Shown: piece by piece, positions 45,809 to 57,000 of the stretch
Layout of the letters: every line of letters begins with the position of its first letter
Position numbering within the stretch: the stretch's first letter is position 1
From: Pythium myriotylum
Lineage: Eukaryota; Oomycota; Peronosporomycetes; Pythiales; Pythiaceae
Direction of reading: 5' to 3'
Assembly (NCBI GenBank): GCA_023091665.1
Contig: JALJCQ010000030.1
Location: 2,854,501-2,918,500, forward strand
Length of the DNA stretch: 64,000 bases
Made by a program: the position numbers and the translations under genes
The notes under the pieces: model-generated
What the model was told of the DNA's origin: nothing
Database searches by the model: none
Seen by the model: only the letters and a program-made list of their open reading frames with translations

Positions 45809-48041
45809 ATGGCTCGCCGAGAGACCACTCGCGATCGCAGCCCACTGCTCCAATATGGATCGGACACTGGTACTCGGCGCCATGGAGAACTTTTTGCTCA
45901 TGCAGGCGCTAACAGACGTGCGTGCGTACAGAGGACGTGCTGCCTTCCACGCAGCGACCGCGTAAGAGCCGCGCCTTCTACCAGAAGCCCGCATTCCTGT
46001 ACGCTCTAAACGGCGTCGCGGTGGTCGCGCTCGTGGGCGCGTGCATCTCGATGCACAGCACGATCGGCCGCCTCCAGGCAGAAGTGAACAGCAAGTCGAC
46101 GGTTCTACCGCATATGTAAGATCTTCAACGCTCGCCAATCGTAACGTGAGCTTACCATTTGACTGGCGCACAGTGAGACTGTGGCAAACAGCCACAGGGG
46201 CGGAAGGGTCATTGGGAAGACGGACCGCCTGCCGATGGCCATGCTGCCATCGAAGTTCGCAGTCAACTACGTGACTCCTCGCCAGGACCAAGCCATGCGA
46301 GGCACTTGCTGGGACTTTGCCACGATTGGCTTCCTGGAGCAGTCGTACCGCGAAAACGGCGTCAAGAACGGATGGCTGGAGGAGGACGAGTACGTCGCCT
46401 TCTCGGAGCAGGCGTATGGTGTCGAGATTCTGAAGCTATGTACCGGTCCGGAAGACTCGCCACAGCAGAAGGCTTGCCGTGTTGCGGGAGACGCTGTATG
46501 AATGCTTGACTTGACGGTAACTCCTGCCGTTTACTTACTGATCATATCCTCAGGTTTGGGAGAACTCCACCGAGGGAGGCGAAGTTCCAGTGCTTTACTA
46601 TCTTCGTGAAGGACTCAAGAACTCGGTCTTTCCACAGTCAGTGTGCAAATACTACACCGAAGGAGGTTACGACACGGTCTGCCCGGGACTTGAACCGGCG
46701 CGAGCAAAGAACCCACTCAAGTTTGATGTGAAGGTAATTCCCGTTTCAGGCTGGAAAGAGGAAATGTCTATTTGATCTCACCCCGGTGTTGCGAAATCTA
46801 GAGCATGGACACAAAGTACGAGGATATGTCCGTTCGTGAGCACTTGTTCCGCAAGAACCAGGCGATGCCGTTGTCCACACCGGTGGCTATGGTTACCCAC
46901 TACTACCCATGCATCGGCTCTTTCGCAAGCGACCCGCACTGCCAGCCGGAACAGTGCACCCTCTGCCCACCAGATATGTCGATGACAACCTGCTGTGTGC
47001 CCATCAAGGGTGGCAACAACCGGAACATGGAGGGCGAATTCTTCAGCCACCGAGGAATGTCGATTGAAGGAGGTCATGCTATGGTGAGCCCTAGTTTATG
47101 GCGTTTCAGTGGTTTGGCTTGAGACTTACCTCACTCCTACGCTCCTCAGCTTCTTGTTGGTTACAACGACGCATTCCTCACCCGAGATGGCTTCACTGGA
47201 GGACTGATCGTCAAGAACTCTTGGGCAGATGGACCTCACCAGGGAAGTCACTCGCTGGCGTACTGGATGCAAGAAGTGTCCGACTGGGAAGAGCGCATCG
47301 TGTGCCCCAACAGCTACAAGTAAGTGCAGCCTTGTTCTACCTCCAGGGCACCGTCGCTCACATCATTGCAGCCCTGTGAACTGGTATCAGTGCGGCAACG
47401 AAGGCATCAACCGTCGTCGTGCGACGGGAAACAGCACTGCCACCTACAACGCTGGCGTTGAGGCCTGCCTGACCGAGGAGACTCAAATTTTCGCGAAGAC
47501 AAACGTGCAGCCGCTGCACTTGAAGTGCACAGATGCCTCGCAGTGTAAGACTGACGGAGACTACGTGTACTTCGTGCGCAACACGACGGATTGGGGCGAT
47601 CGGATGATTGTGATGTGCCTTTGGGAATATTCTGCCGCGCTCCACACTTCGCGCGAGATCTGCCTGAAGCCAATGCTCGAAGTCGGCATCGCTCGCACCT
47701 TGCAGTAAGTGGAACCGACACTCTTGATGACGGTCGAGTGGCGGCTGACCATAACCGTGCTTGGCAGACCGATCAGCGAAGAGATCAAGGAGAACGATAC
47801 CGATCGCTGTGGCTTCTACTTCATCCCGTACGAGGCGCTTCGCCGTTGGATCGCTCAGTTCCAGGGCTTCTTCGTCAACAGCTTCGAAATCGAGTGGGAT
47901 CCACAGTCCTACGCGGCGAATGCTGACCAGTACAGCGACCTCGACTACTCGCTGCTCAAGCAGTCGACCAAGAAGCAGAACACCAGCCACTTCTTGGGTC
48001 CGTTCCCTTACGCGTCCATCGTGCACAACTTCGATCAGTAG
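45809..48041 (+). CDS. Membrane-anchored papain-like (C1-type) cysteine protease
   Basis: Eight exons join in frame: 45809-45869, 45932-46115, 46174-46495, 46554-46733, 46802-47083, 47150-47319, 47372-47704 and 47768-48041, giving about 601 residues. The start MARRETTRDRSPLLQ needs the first intron to reach the transmembrane exon. No signal peptide is present; a single hydrophobic segment at about 41-60 (AFLYALNGVAVVALVGA) suggests a type II membrane protein with the protease outside or in a vesicle lumen. The papain-type catalytic set is visible: Gln121 and Cys127 in QDQAMRGTCWDF, His341 in GGHAMLLVGY and Asn366 in KNSW. The usual CGSCW has become RGTCW, so the disulfide cysteine just before the nucleophile is missing. 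A Cys-rich insert lies before the histidine, and about 200 unassigned residues follow the asparagine. No separate propeptide motif was recognised. Confidence 0.8.
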
Positions 48042-48400
48042 AAGTGAAGCCGAGTAACTTCCTCAGCCGATCGAGGGAGGAGCAATGATAGGAAGAGCTA
48101 AAAAACGAGTAGCAGCAAAGCCCCCATCAATGGTCGTGGGGGGATAGGAACCAAGCTCCCCTATCCTGGATAGGGAGAGCGCCGTTTTACAAAGGGATTT
48201 GAACCCATCGTGGTTGTGTGGATCCACTTCAACATGGCTGTTTGCGCAACAGGGCATGGGGATACTGGTGAAATACCGGTTTCCAAACCGGTCGGTGCTA
48301 AAAAAGCGGGGCGGGCCGACTGACCAACCGAACGGCAGCTTCAAGCTCGCAGTGGCAATCTCGGCTCCCTCGGTCGAGTCGGATCGGATCCGCCGCGACT
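48042..48400. other. Intergenic region with hairpins and a B-box-like element
   Basis: This 359-bp spacer contains a C-rich/G-rich complementary pair near 48125-48150, a CTATCC/GGATAG inverted repeat near 48165-48176, a minus-strand GGGTTCAAATCCC resembling a tRNA T-arm near 48196-48208, and the perfect hairpin at 48275-48292. No complete tRNA fold could be built from it. No protein frame is supported. Confidence 0.45.
48275..48292. repeat. Perfect inverted repeat (8-bp arms, 2-nt loop)
   Basis: ACCGGTTT and AAACCGGT face each other across CC, in non-coding sequence about 110 bp before the phosphatase start. It may be a binding site or RNA hairpin; the function is unknown. Confidence 0.5.
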
Positions 48401-48952
48401 ATGAACGTGCTCTTCGTGTGCACGAGCAACACGTGCCGCTCGCCAGTGGCCGAGCTCTTCGCGGTCGAGTGGCTCAAGCGGCGCACCAAGATGGACCGCC
48501 AGAAGCAAGAGGAGAAGAACATCTTCATCCACTCGGCAGCGTACGAATAGGGTGGGCCCTGGCGCACGAGAGTGGGCTTGTCTCCTGACAATCGGATGGT
48601 GTCGTGTGCGTGTCACAGGATCACAGACGTCTTTGACAAAGTGGGCTCGCCGGCCTCGACGCACGCGATCAACGTCATGAAAGAATATCAGATCGACCTC
48701 TCCAAGCACCGCTCGCGCTTGCTCACGAACGAGCTGTGCCAAGAGGCCGACTACATTGTCTGCGTGTCCATGGGCCACCGAGACAAAGTGATCGAGCTCT
48801 ACCCGCGGATAAAAGACATGAAGGCGACGCTCTGCACGCTCTCGCGAGACGTGCCGGACCCGTGGCACATGGACTACGACACGTACATGGAGAACGTGGC
48901 GCTCATGGAAGAGCTCGTGAGCGAGTTCATGGACAAGACCTTCACGTTTTAG
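48401..48952 (+). CDS. Low-molecular-weight protein tyrosine phosphatase
   Basis: Two exons, 48401-48540 and 48619-48952, are joined by a 78-nt GT-AG intron (phase 2) and give 157 residues, the usual size for the family. The protein opens with the LMW-PTP loop: MNVLFVCTSNTCRSPVAE, with nucleophile Cys7 and Arg13 in the C-X5-R-S arrangement. The junction rebuilds IHSAAITDVFDKVG, and the distal VPDPWHMDYD supplies the general-acid Asp of the DP motif found in LMW-PTPs. Members dephosphorylate phosphotyrosine in the cytosol. The family pattern just after the loop (SP-AE) is intact, so an active enzyme is likely. The start codon directly precedes the P-loop, leaving no room for a targeting peptide. 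It follows the membrane protease gene on the same strand after 359 bp. Confidence 0.92.
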
Positions 48953-49748
48953 AGCGCCTCTTCTGTCGCCCCGCCGATTTCGCGGCCAAGCAAACTCCTA
49001 TGTATTTCTCCCCCGTAATCTCCTTCGTAAACTATCAGTGTAGACCTCCGTGATTGCCACCGAGTCATTGCATTTCCAGTCGAGTCCTCAAGATCGATCT
49101 CAGCTTGAGATCGACGAGGAGGGAAACGGTCCACCCTTAAACCTGATCACCTGTCTTCGAGAGCTGGCCGCACAATCCTACGAAAATGGATACTTCAAGG
49201 TTACGTTTGTGGTTACGCGGGCCCCTCCCACCTTCTGGGGACCAATCAGGGAACGGCTGGGGAGAGAGATGACTTCGAAGGAGTGCGGTCTTGCCAAGTA
49301 GAAGTCGGGAGAGACGACGTCAGATTCAATGGATTTACGTTTTTATCCAAGTCAACGGATGTCACCGGCTCCCCTACCCGCGTGCCCACAACGTGACGAC
49401 CGAAGTGACCGGAATCAGACCGGACGGCGTCAGCAACCTCCCACTCCTTTGGCTCACAAGGTGAGGTTTTTTTGATTCGTTCTTTGTCCCAGTATTTTCC
49501 TTGACTCAACTCGTTTTGTTGAGAAAAACCCAAAAAGCCCCGAGGGATGGATGGCCGCTGACTCTGTCGTGGGGAAGCAGGGGTGGCCCGGCCTTTCCCC
49601 ATGGGCGAACCGACCAAATCTGACTCTGGATCTCTATGGGAAACGCCGAGGCAGAGGGCGTGCGTTGGACTGAACCTCGTCCCCTCTGGTGGGGGATCCG
49701 CACGCCACGCGTCCTCGGGCTCGGCACAACCCAACAAGCACGGCCGAG
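48953..49748. other. Intergenic region
   Basis: This gap of about 800 bp has no convincing gene. The longest frame here (49050-49301) starts at a non-ATG codon and has no recognisable features. The right end carries the promoter of the repeat protein. Confidence 0.4.
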
Positions 49749-50423
49749 ATGGTGGGCTTCCTGCGCAAGAAGAAGTCGGACAAGGTGCTGCTCGGCGACG
49801 AGACGGCGCTCGAGCGCAAGGGCAAGGTCGACGGCGCGAGCCTGCTCGACGACAACGGCGACCCGACCGACGGCACGCTCTTCAACCAGAACCGCATCAA
49901 GAAGGGCGCGCGCCGCGGCAGCGACGACGAGAACAACGCGCCGCCGCCGCCCAACCCGGCCGCCTTCCCGCCCAACAACTACCCCTACGGCCAGACGTAC
50001 CCGCCGCAGCCGGGCTTCGGCGCGCAGCAGAGCGCCTTCGGCCAGCCCAACCCCAACAGCGGCCTCGCCGGCTTCGCCAACGGCAGCTTTAACAACAGCC
50101 GAGGCAAGTTCGGCCAGCAGCCGCCGCAGCAGCAGTACGGCAACCAGCCCCCGTACGGCCAGCAGTACCCGCAGCAGTACGGCAGCCAGCCCCAGCAGTA
50201 CGGCAACCAGCCCCAGTACGGCGGCCAGCCCCAGCAGTACGGCAACCAGCCCCAGTACGGCGGTCAGCCTCAGTACGGCAACCAGCCGCAGTACGGCGGC
50301 CAGCCCCAGTACGGCGGGCAGCAGCAGTACCCGGTGCAGTACGGCAACTACCCGCCGCCGCAGCAGCCGCAGAGCGCGAAGAAGTCGTCCTTCTTCCGTC
50401 TCCCGGGCTACGGCAAGAAGTAG
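49749..50423 (+). CDS. Gln/Tyr/Gly/Pro-repeat low-complexity protein (224 aa)
   Basis: A single exon begins at MVGFLRKKKSDKVLL. The N-terminal 70 residues are basic and then charged (FNQNRIKKGARRGSDDE). From about residue 75 the protein is Pro/Asn/Gln/Tyr/Gly-rich. Residues about 125-210 are tandem variants of QPQYGG and QPQQYGNQ. The C-terminus is basic again (KKSSFFRLPGYGKK). There is no signal peptide or membrane segment. Such Tyr/Gln/Gly-rich segments are typical of prion-like, condensate-forming or adhesive proteins, but no family can be named. The basic ends could bind acidic lipids or RNA. It converges on the BOP1 gene, with 292 bp between stops. Confidence 0.7.
   Translation: MVGFLRKKKSDKVLLGDETALERKGKVDGASLLDDNGDPTDGTLFNQNRIKKGARRGSDDENNAPPPPNPAAFPPNNYPYGQTYPPQPGFGAQQSAFGQPNPNSGLAGFANGSFNNSRGKFGQQPPQQQYGNQPPYGQQYPQQYGSQPQQYGNQPQYGGQPQQYGNQPQYGGQPQYGNQPQYGGQPQYGGQQQYPVQYGNYPPPQQPQSAKKSSFFRLPGYGKK
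50125..50350 (+). repeat. Degenerate coding repeat (QPQYGG / QPQQYGNQ units)
   Basis: Short in-frame units of about 18-24 bp, rich in CAGCC, CAGTACGG and CCAG, recur about a dozen times with small variations. The array lies entirely within the low-complexity protein gene and is a likely site of length polymorphism. Confidence 0.75.
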
Positions 50424-50715
50424 ACGAGCTGCGATGGCGTTTTCCTGATCTCCGAGGGAGCGTCCTGCCCCCCTCTGTCGCTTTTATTATTGACGACTCT
50501 CCTCGCCGCTCGAAACTCCGTGAAGTAGCGCGCCTCGTCGTTTCTCTCAGATATGCCCCGACCCCCCGTAAAGTACAAGTAGATTCGATTGATGTATGGG
50601 ATGATTCTTCTCTTTTGCATGGTGGACTCTTCAATAGACCCAATGAAACAGACCAAGGACTACAGCATCTGTGTGCTCGTGGAGTTCTATTACGGATAAG
50701 TTGACAGTCTGCATA

Positions 50716-53540
50716 CTAGTGGATGTTCTGGAAGAGGCGGATGGAGCCATCGGCACCGCCCGTCGCCACCCATGGGAGCACCGGGTGGAAGGCGACGCTC
50801 ATGACGCCAAGACCGCCCGACACTTCGTGGCCGCGGAGGATCTTGAGCGGCACGACGAGCGGATTCTTCATCAAATCCCTGCGCGAAAAAACGAGGAGAG
50901 AGCGAGCCCATCAAATTATCAGATCCCGTGGCACAGAGGAGGAGGAGCAACGTTGAAGATACGTACGAGTACACCATCGCGTGGAAGATGTGGATGGTGC
51001 CGTCGTCCGAGGCCGAGGCCATGAGCGGGTACTTGGCGTGGTAAGCCACCGACCGCACGGCCTTCTCGTGGTACTTGAGCGTCTTGAAAGGCATGGACGA
51101 GAGGTCCAAGTCGAACCAGCAGAGACGACTGCACGACAAGATTCGTTCAGCACCAGGGCACGGGGAGAGGACGAGACGGATTACCCACCGGTCGTAGCTG
51201 CCGATGATGAGGTGGTCGCCACTCGGGTGGACGGCCATGCTCGAGATCCACTTCACGCCAGACGAGAGCTTCTTCACCTATGGCATGTTTTTTTTCGCGA
51301 CGACGCGATGCCACGTTAGTCACCGTGGCTCCACGATCACACACACGCACGAAAGAAACGGCCAGCCTCACGTACCATGACCTGCTTGACGAGGTTGTAG
51401 ATGCGCACATGGCGCTGCGTCGCGTGGAAAAAGAAGGGCTTGGACGGGTGGAAGAGCACGGCTTGCACCTGGCCCACGCTCTTGGTGAACGGGTTCTGGG
51501 TCTTGCGCTTGGAGATCTGGTGGATGAGGACGGCAGAGGCGTTCGCGGCTGGCACCATGGTCGAGAGATAGTCGCCCTTGTGATGCCACGTGATGTCCTT
51601 GACGTCCGAAGTGTGGTGGAGCACGATGCGGATGCCAGTGCCCACGCGGCGCTCGAGCCACGGGCGCGTCGTCGCCTGCATCTTGTGCTTGTCCTTCGTG
51701 CCGGCATAGAAGCGCCATGTCACCGGCATCTTCTTCTTCACGGCGTCGGCATCGACATCAGCCTCGTCCTCGTCCACGACGACCTCTTCTCCATCATCTT
51801 TGAACTCGGCTGAGATCGATTCGTCCGCATCCCCCACTAGCGCGTTCGTGAGCTCGGTTTGGTCAGCACTGCCTGTCCCTGTGGCGATCAAGAACACCTT
51901 CTTCGCGGCCGCGACAGCCAGCAGCTGGTGATCTCGGTTCGGGTTCCACACGACCTTGTGGACAATCGCGCCGACGTTGTACGTCTGCAGACAACGACCC
52001 GTTTCGACTTCCCAAATACGGACAGTGAAGTCGTCGGAGCCCGAGGCGAGGTACTGGCCATACGGATCCATCGTGATCGAACGCACACGGCCAGTATGCC
52101 CGTTGAAGACAAGCGCAAGCGTGTTCGGGAACGGGCGCAAGTCGCGAGGCTTCGGCAGTTCAGGCACGAGCGACTCAGGATCGATGTTGAGCTTGCGCTT
52201 GTTGACACGAGGGCAGAGGTACAAGTCGAGGCATCGCTCGAATCGCTCACGCACGAAGTTGGAGTATCCAGTGACCTCGCGCAGAGATTTGAACTTGCGC
52301 GGGATGAAGTTGGTCTTGCGATCTTCTGGATCCATCTCCTCCCACGCGCGACGTTCCTCCTCGGTGAACAGGTACTCCTCTGGCGGGTTGTAAGACTCGA
52401 TGTGGCCAGGCAATGGCATCTTCGGAGCCTGCACCTGGGCAGGACCCTTACGCGTGACAGCTTGGTCATCATCGTGCCAGATCTGGTAGACTTCAGGCTT
52501 CTTCTCCGGTTCACGGTCGAGCTTAATGCGACCTTCCTTGATACCCTTGATGATTTTCATCACCTTCATCTTCTCCCACTTAGAAGGAATGAAGCTGCTC
52601 TTTGGCTCCTGGTCATTGCCCATTGCGTGGATCTCCTTCTCGGACGTGTAAATATCGACATAGTCGGGATACGCGTCAAACTCGGGGTGGGCAAATGCAC
52701 CAGCCTGGATACGGCGGATAATCTCCATCTCACGATCCGATAGCACGATCTTGCGGTCATTGTAGGCATCGTACACAGTTCGACTGTACGCATAAACTCA
52801 TTAGAACTGCTGTTGGGAGAGAGCAACATCTCAAACAAGCACGTACTCGTAGTTGGGATCGTCCATAGCCGCAATTGCGTTGTCAATACCATCGCCAGCC
52901 GCATTCGAGCGCATAATCTTCTTTCCAGACACATCGTAACCGATGTGATCGTACTCATCGTACCAGCGGAGCGGCACATTGCCAATCGTGTTGATGTTTT
53001 CCTGCAGGCACATGCACAATCAGTTGCGAAAGCCCGCACACGACGCAGATCGTCACAACGCACCTCGTCATCGGACGACAAGTCATCCACGTGGATATGC
53101 GAGGCGAGCTTTAGCGAGCCGTCCTCGCGCATCTCTTTCATCTGCTTTTCGCGGTCCACGACGAAGCGGCGCGTTTTCTTCTCCGCCTCGTTGAGCTCGT
53201 CCTCGTCGTCGCTGCCGTCGGCCTCGTCCTCTTCTGACGACGAGCCCTGGTCCTCAAACTCGTCGCCGCTCTCCTCCTCCTCGTCGCCATCGTCCTCCTC
53301 GTCGTCTCCATCCTCCTCTCCATCATCGGCCTCTTCCTCGTCTTCCTCGTCGTCCTCTTCCTCCTCCTCCTCGCTGCTCTCGGTCTCACTTTGGGCCTTG
53401 GCCGGGGCGGCCTTGGCAGGCTTCGCCTTGGGCACCTGCGCCTGCGCCTGCACCGCGGCGGCCTCTTTGTGCTGCTTGACGCTGGCGGCGCTGCTCGCCT
53501 TCAGCGGCGTCGAGCTCTTCGGCTTGCGCGTGCGCGGCAT
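50716..53540 (-). CDS. BOP1: Ribosome biogenesis protein BOP1/Erb1
   Basis: Six exons, 53540-53064, 53001-52847, 52783-51376, 51277-51189, 51128-50967 and 50878-50716, join to about 817 residues. A Lys/Ala-rich start leads into a long acidic tract (Glu/Asp runs, about 45-115). The BOP1 N-terminal domain follows, with the conserved [41 protein letters not shown] and [20 protein letters not shown]. The C-terminal half is the WD40 propeller ([74 protein letters not shown]). By family knowledge BOP1/Erb1 acts in the nucleolus with Pes1 and WDR12 in the PeBoW complex, needed for 27S/32S pre-rRNA processing and 60S assembly. Each splice junction restores a conserved motif. It diverges from the PI4K gene. 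Confidence 0.93.
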
Positions 53541-54024
53541 GATCAGCGAGGAGCTATGAGGTGTTGGCGCTGCTGCTGAGTTCCCACCAACCACCAACCA
53601 ACAGCCTCGACAACCTTTCGGCCGGCGCGAGCTGTACCAGAAAATGGGCACATGGATGATCAACTTCGTAATTTGCCGTAATCATATGGCCGAGAACGCA
53701 CATTTTCGAACACACAATTGGCTCCGCCTAAGTACGAATAGTGCCCATGCCCGAGCGGGGGATTTCCAGCGGCAGTGGCTTCAAGCGGGGACTGTGAGGG
53801 GGAACTCTGGTCGCCGCGACTGAGAAGCGAGCGCGACGGCCGAAGCGAGCGCTCCGGTGGGAACCGCGCGACCGCAGCGACCGCGTCGCAAAGAGCGACG
53901 AAAGAGCTTTCCAACGAGCCCTTGGCGGGCCTCTGGCGGTCTCTGGACGCCCCATTCCGACTGCCCAAAGACCACACCACCGACGCTGGTTGCAAGACCC
54001 GTGCTATAGCCACCACCAGACAAG
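53541..54024. other. Divergent intergenic region between BOP1 and PI4K
   Basis: This gap of 484 bp between two start codons presumably contains both promoters. Short frames on both strands look like shadows. No motif can be named with confidence. Confidence 0.4.
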
Positions 54025-57000
54025 ATGAAGGCCCCGCGCGCGACCTGCGAAGGCTACCTGACGCTGCGCACGAGCCCGTCGTCGCCGCCGCCCATGCTGC
54101 GGCGGTACTGCTTCCTCGTGGGCACGTCCTTCCACTACTACAGCACGCAGGAAGACGCGTATCATATGCTCCGACTTAAGGGCGCGGTAGACGTGCTCGG
54201 CGTGCAGGAGTGGGACGGCAAGGGCAACATGCACATTTACCAGAACGGATTCCTGTTCGCGACCGCGCAGAACAAAGTGTTTTATGCGTACGCCGACACG
54301 GCCATGGAGAAGGAAAAGTGGATTCGAGCCATCCAAATGACCGTAGAGACGACGATGCCGCGGCTCTCCCCGTCGTGGGCCTCTCACGGCACCGGAATGA
54401 TCGAGTCAACGTCGCCCAGTGGCGCCGTCGCTGTCAATGAAGTCGATGGAGTGACCTGCAAGTGTCCCCACTGCCAAGGTTCGGAAGGTTCGCCACCTCC
54501 ACCTCCGGCCACCATGGTATACAAGTGCCACAATTGCGACCAACTCTATTGCGAGAAGTTCACGACAAACAAGCTCCCGCTGCCCCACCGCTCGTTCTAC
54601 TATGCAAAGCGAGTATGCGACAAATGTTACAACGCTCAAATGTACCTCAACTACCTGCGCGCAATATCCGAACGACTCAAAGCCGGCATTTGCCTTTATC
54701 CAAAGCCCCTCAACGAGGAGACGCCGATTGAGTTGCTCATGCCCAAGCGTCCTCTCCACACTGAAGCTGCCCAAATTGCAATTGACATGCTCAAGAAAGG
54801 AAACATCACGGCCGAGGAATGCGAAGCAATTATTCGCGCTGATCGTCGCTTTTTGGATCACACGGTAGACCACCCGGAGTTACCTCTGGATCTAAAGATT
54901 CTAGGTCTTCATCGCGAATTCCGATCGAGAAATTTCAGCGTCTACCGCGCTGTGATTCTTCTGCATCGTCATTTGGATAGCGATCCTCTTCTATTCAAGC
55001 CGATTGTTGAGCGGCTGCTTCACTTTTCGTACACACGAATCAACCAAGTTGAATTCTATTGGCCTCAGATTGTTCACGCGTACTTGAGCGTGCCAATGTT
55101 CGAGTTTGACAAGATATTTTGGCTGGATGAGTTGATCTTGTCGATATGCTCACGCTCAATCCATCTCGCATTGCTCCTGAGATGGCAATTGCAAGGTGCT
55201 CTTGAAGACTCGTTCAACCCCTACGCCCCACGCGATATGCAGGACAAATATGCTCGTGTCGTACGCCTCATGGTTGAAGTTGAGCAAGAAGTTGTTGGCA
55301 CCGATCTCAGTTCAATTCTAAGCATGGAAGCACCTGTAAGTGCTGATAAAAAGATCCGTCTGCCAACGCCATCCCCGGAGCAACTTGCCCAAATCTACAA
55401 ATTAACAGAGGAGATTGCACATTACCGAGCCAAGGCAGTTGCGAGCGCTGGCACAAATGATGGTGCCATGTCATACCCATTGTCCCCTTCGACGCCTCAC
55501 GCTGGCGCTGGCAGTGACAATGAGAACGATTCTCGGTTCCGTGACTTCTCGCGCTTTCAGCAGCACTTGCTGACACCAAAGGAGGACTTTAACACCCTGT
55601 ATAACCCCGACGAGCCCGACGTCCGATCATCTAGTATTCAAGAAGAGGACAACGATAAACAGCCTACGAGTATTTTCAGTGGACCTGCTCGCCGAATGAG
55701 CGCTTCTGAGAAGAGTGTCCTCGCACAGCACTTCGCTGACGAGTGCGCTTTTGTGGAGCAAATCACGGATATAGCTGAGGCTCTACGTTTTGTTCCGAAC
55801 GTTGCCGACAGAAAGAAGTTGCTGCCAGGCCACCTTGAGAAGATTCGGTTGCCACCTATGGCATACGTCCCACTCGTGAAAGCAACTGATCCTTTTGAGC
55901 GTATCGTTCGGATTCCGACGAAAGAAGGAACAGCTTTCTCTACCAAAGCTCGTGTGCCTATCATGCTGATATTTGAGGTGATACGAGGGAACATGTTCGC
56001 CACAAACGAGCCTGTGGTTTCCCCCACCTCTCCTCATCGACGAAGCGAGTACGTGAGCAGTGATGCAATTTCATCAGCAGGTGTTGATTACGTTGAAGAT
56101 GAAGAAGTTGGTCGCTTACTTCGTCATCAAAATTCCAATGGAATTGCCGCAGCTGCAGCGGCCGACCTTGATGACGACGAACCCCCACGACCAAGGGTTG
56201 TTGTAGACCAAAGATCAACTCGTGCTGTCAGCTTGCCTGCACCCGAAACTCCTGCAGACATCTCAGGGCTGGTGGAGACGCCGAAGATCCCCGAGTCCAC
56301 CCGAATGGAAACCCTCCTGGACCTAAGGGGCACTCCAGGGTCGACTGAATCCACTCTTCATCACCTGGACATTGATCTTGACGCCTCCGGTCTTACCCAA
56401 GAGGCGATTCAACGAGAAACCGACCGACGAAAAGACCTCGAAGCGGCGTTCGGCGAGTCATGGAGCTCAAAGCGTAAGCGCCTTCAAGAAATGTCACCTT
56501 ACGGGCATGCTCCGGGATGGGATATTGTTTCAATGATTGGCAAGAGTAACGATGACTTGCGACAAGAAGTGTTCACACTTCAGCTGATCCAAAAGTTCAC
56601 TGAGATATTCAAAGCAGCGAATCTTCCGTTGTGGCTACGATCTTATCGAATTATTGCAACAAGCTCTTCGACTGGCCTGATTGAGACTCTTGCGAACGCG
56701 ATTTCACTCGATGGTCTCAAGAAAAGAGATGGATATGTGTCGTTGCTACACCATTTCGAGAAATCGTATGGACCTGTCGGCTCCCTGCGATTTAAGGAAG
56801 CTCGGCGAAAGTACATCGAATCGATGGCTGGCTACTCGATTGTTTGTTACTTCCTGCAGATCAAAGATCGCCATAATGGCAACATTATGCTCGACAACGA
56901 AGGACACATTATTCACATCGACTACGGCTTCTTGCTGGGCATCGCACCTGGTGGTAGCTTCAGCATCGAGACGGCGCCGTTCAAGCTGACATCCGAAATG

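Noticed and set aside
48181..48260. Possible minus-strand tRNA gene around GGGTTCAAATCCC
   Set aside because: The T-arm-like element is present, but the required acceptor partner, D-arm and anticodon stem cannot be found at normal spacing.
49050..49301. Short plus-strand frame of 83 codons
   Set aside because: It lacks an ATG start, has no recognisable domain, and shows no matching splice neighbours.
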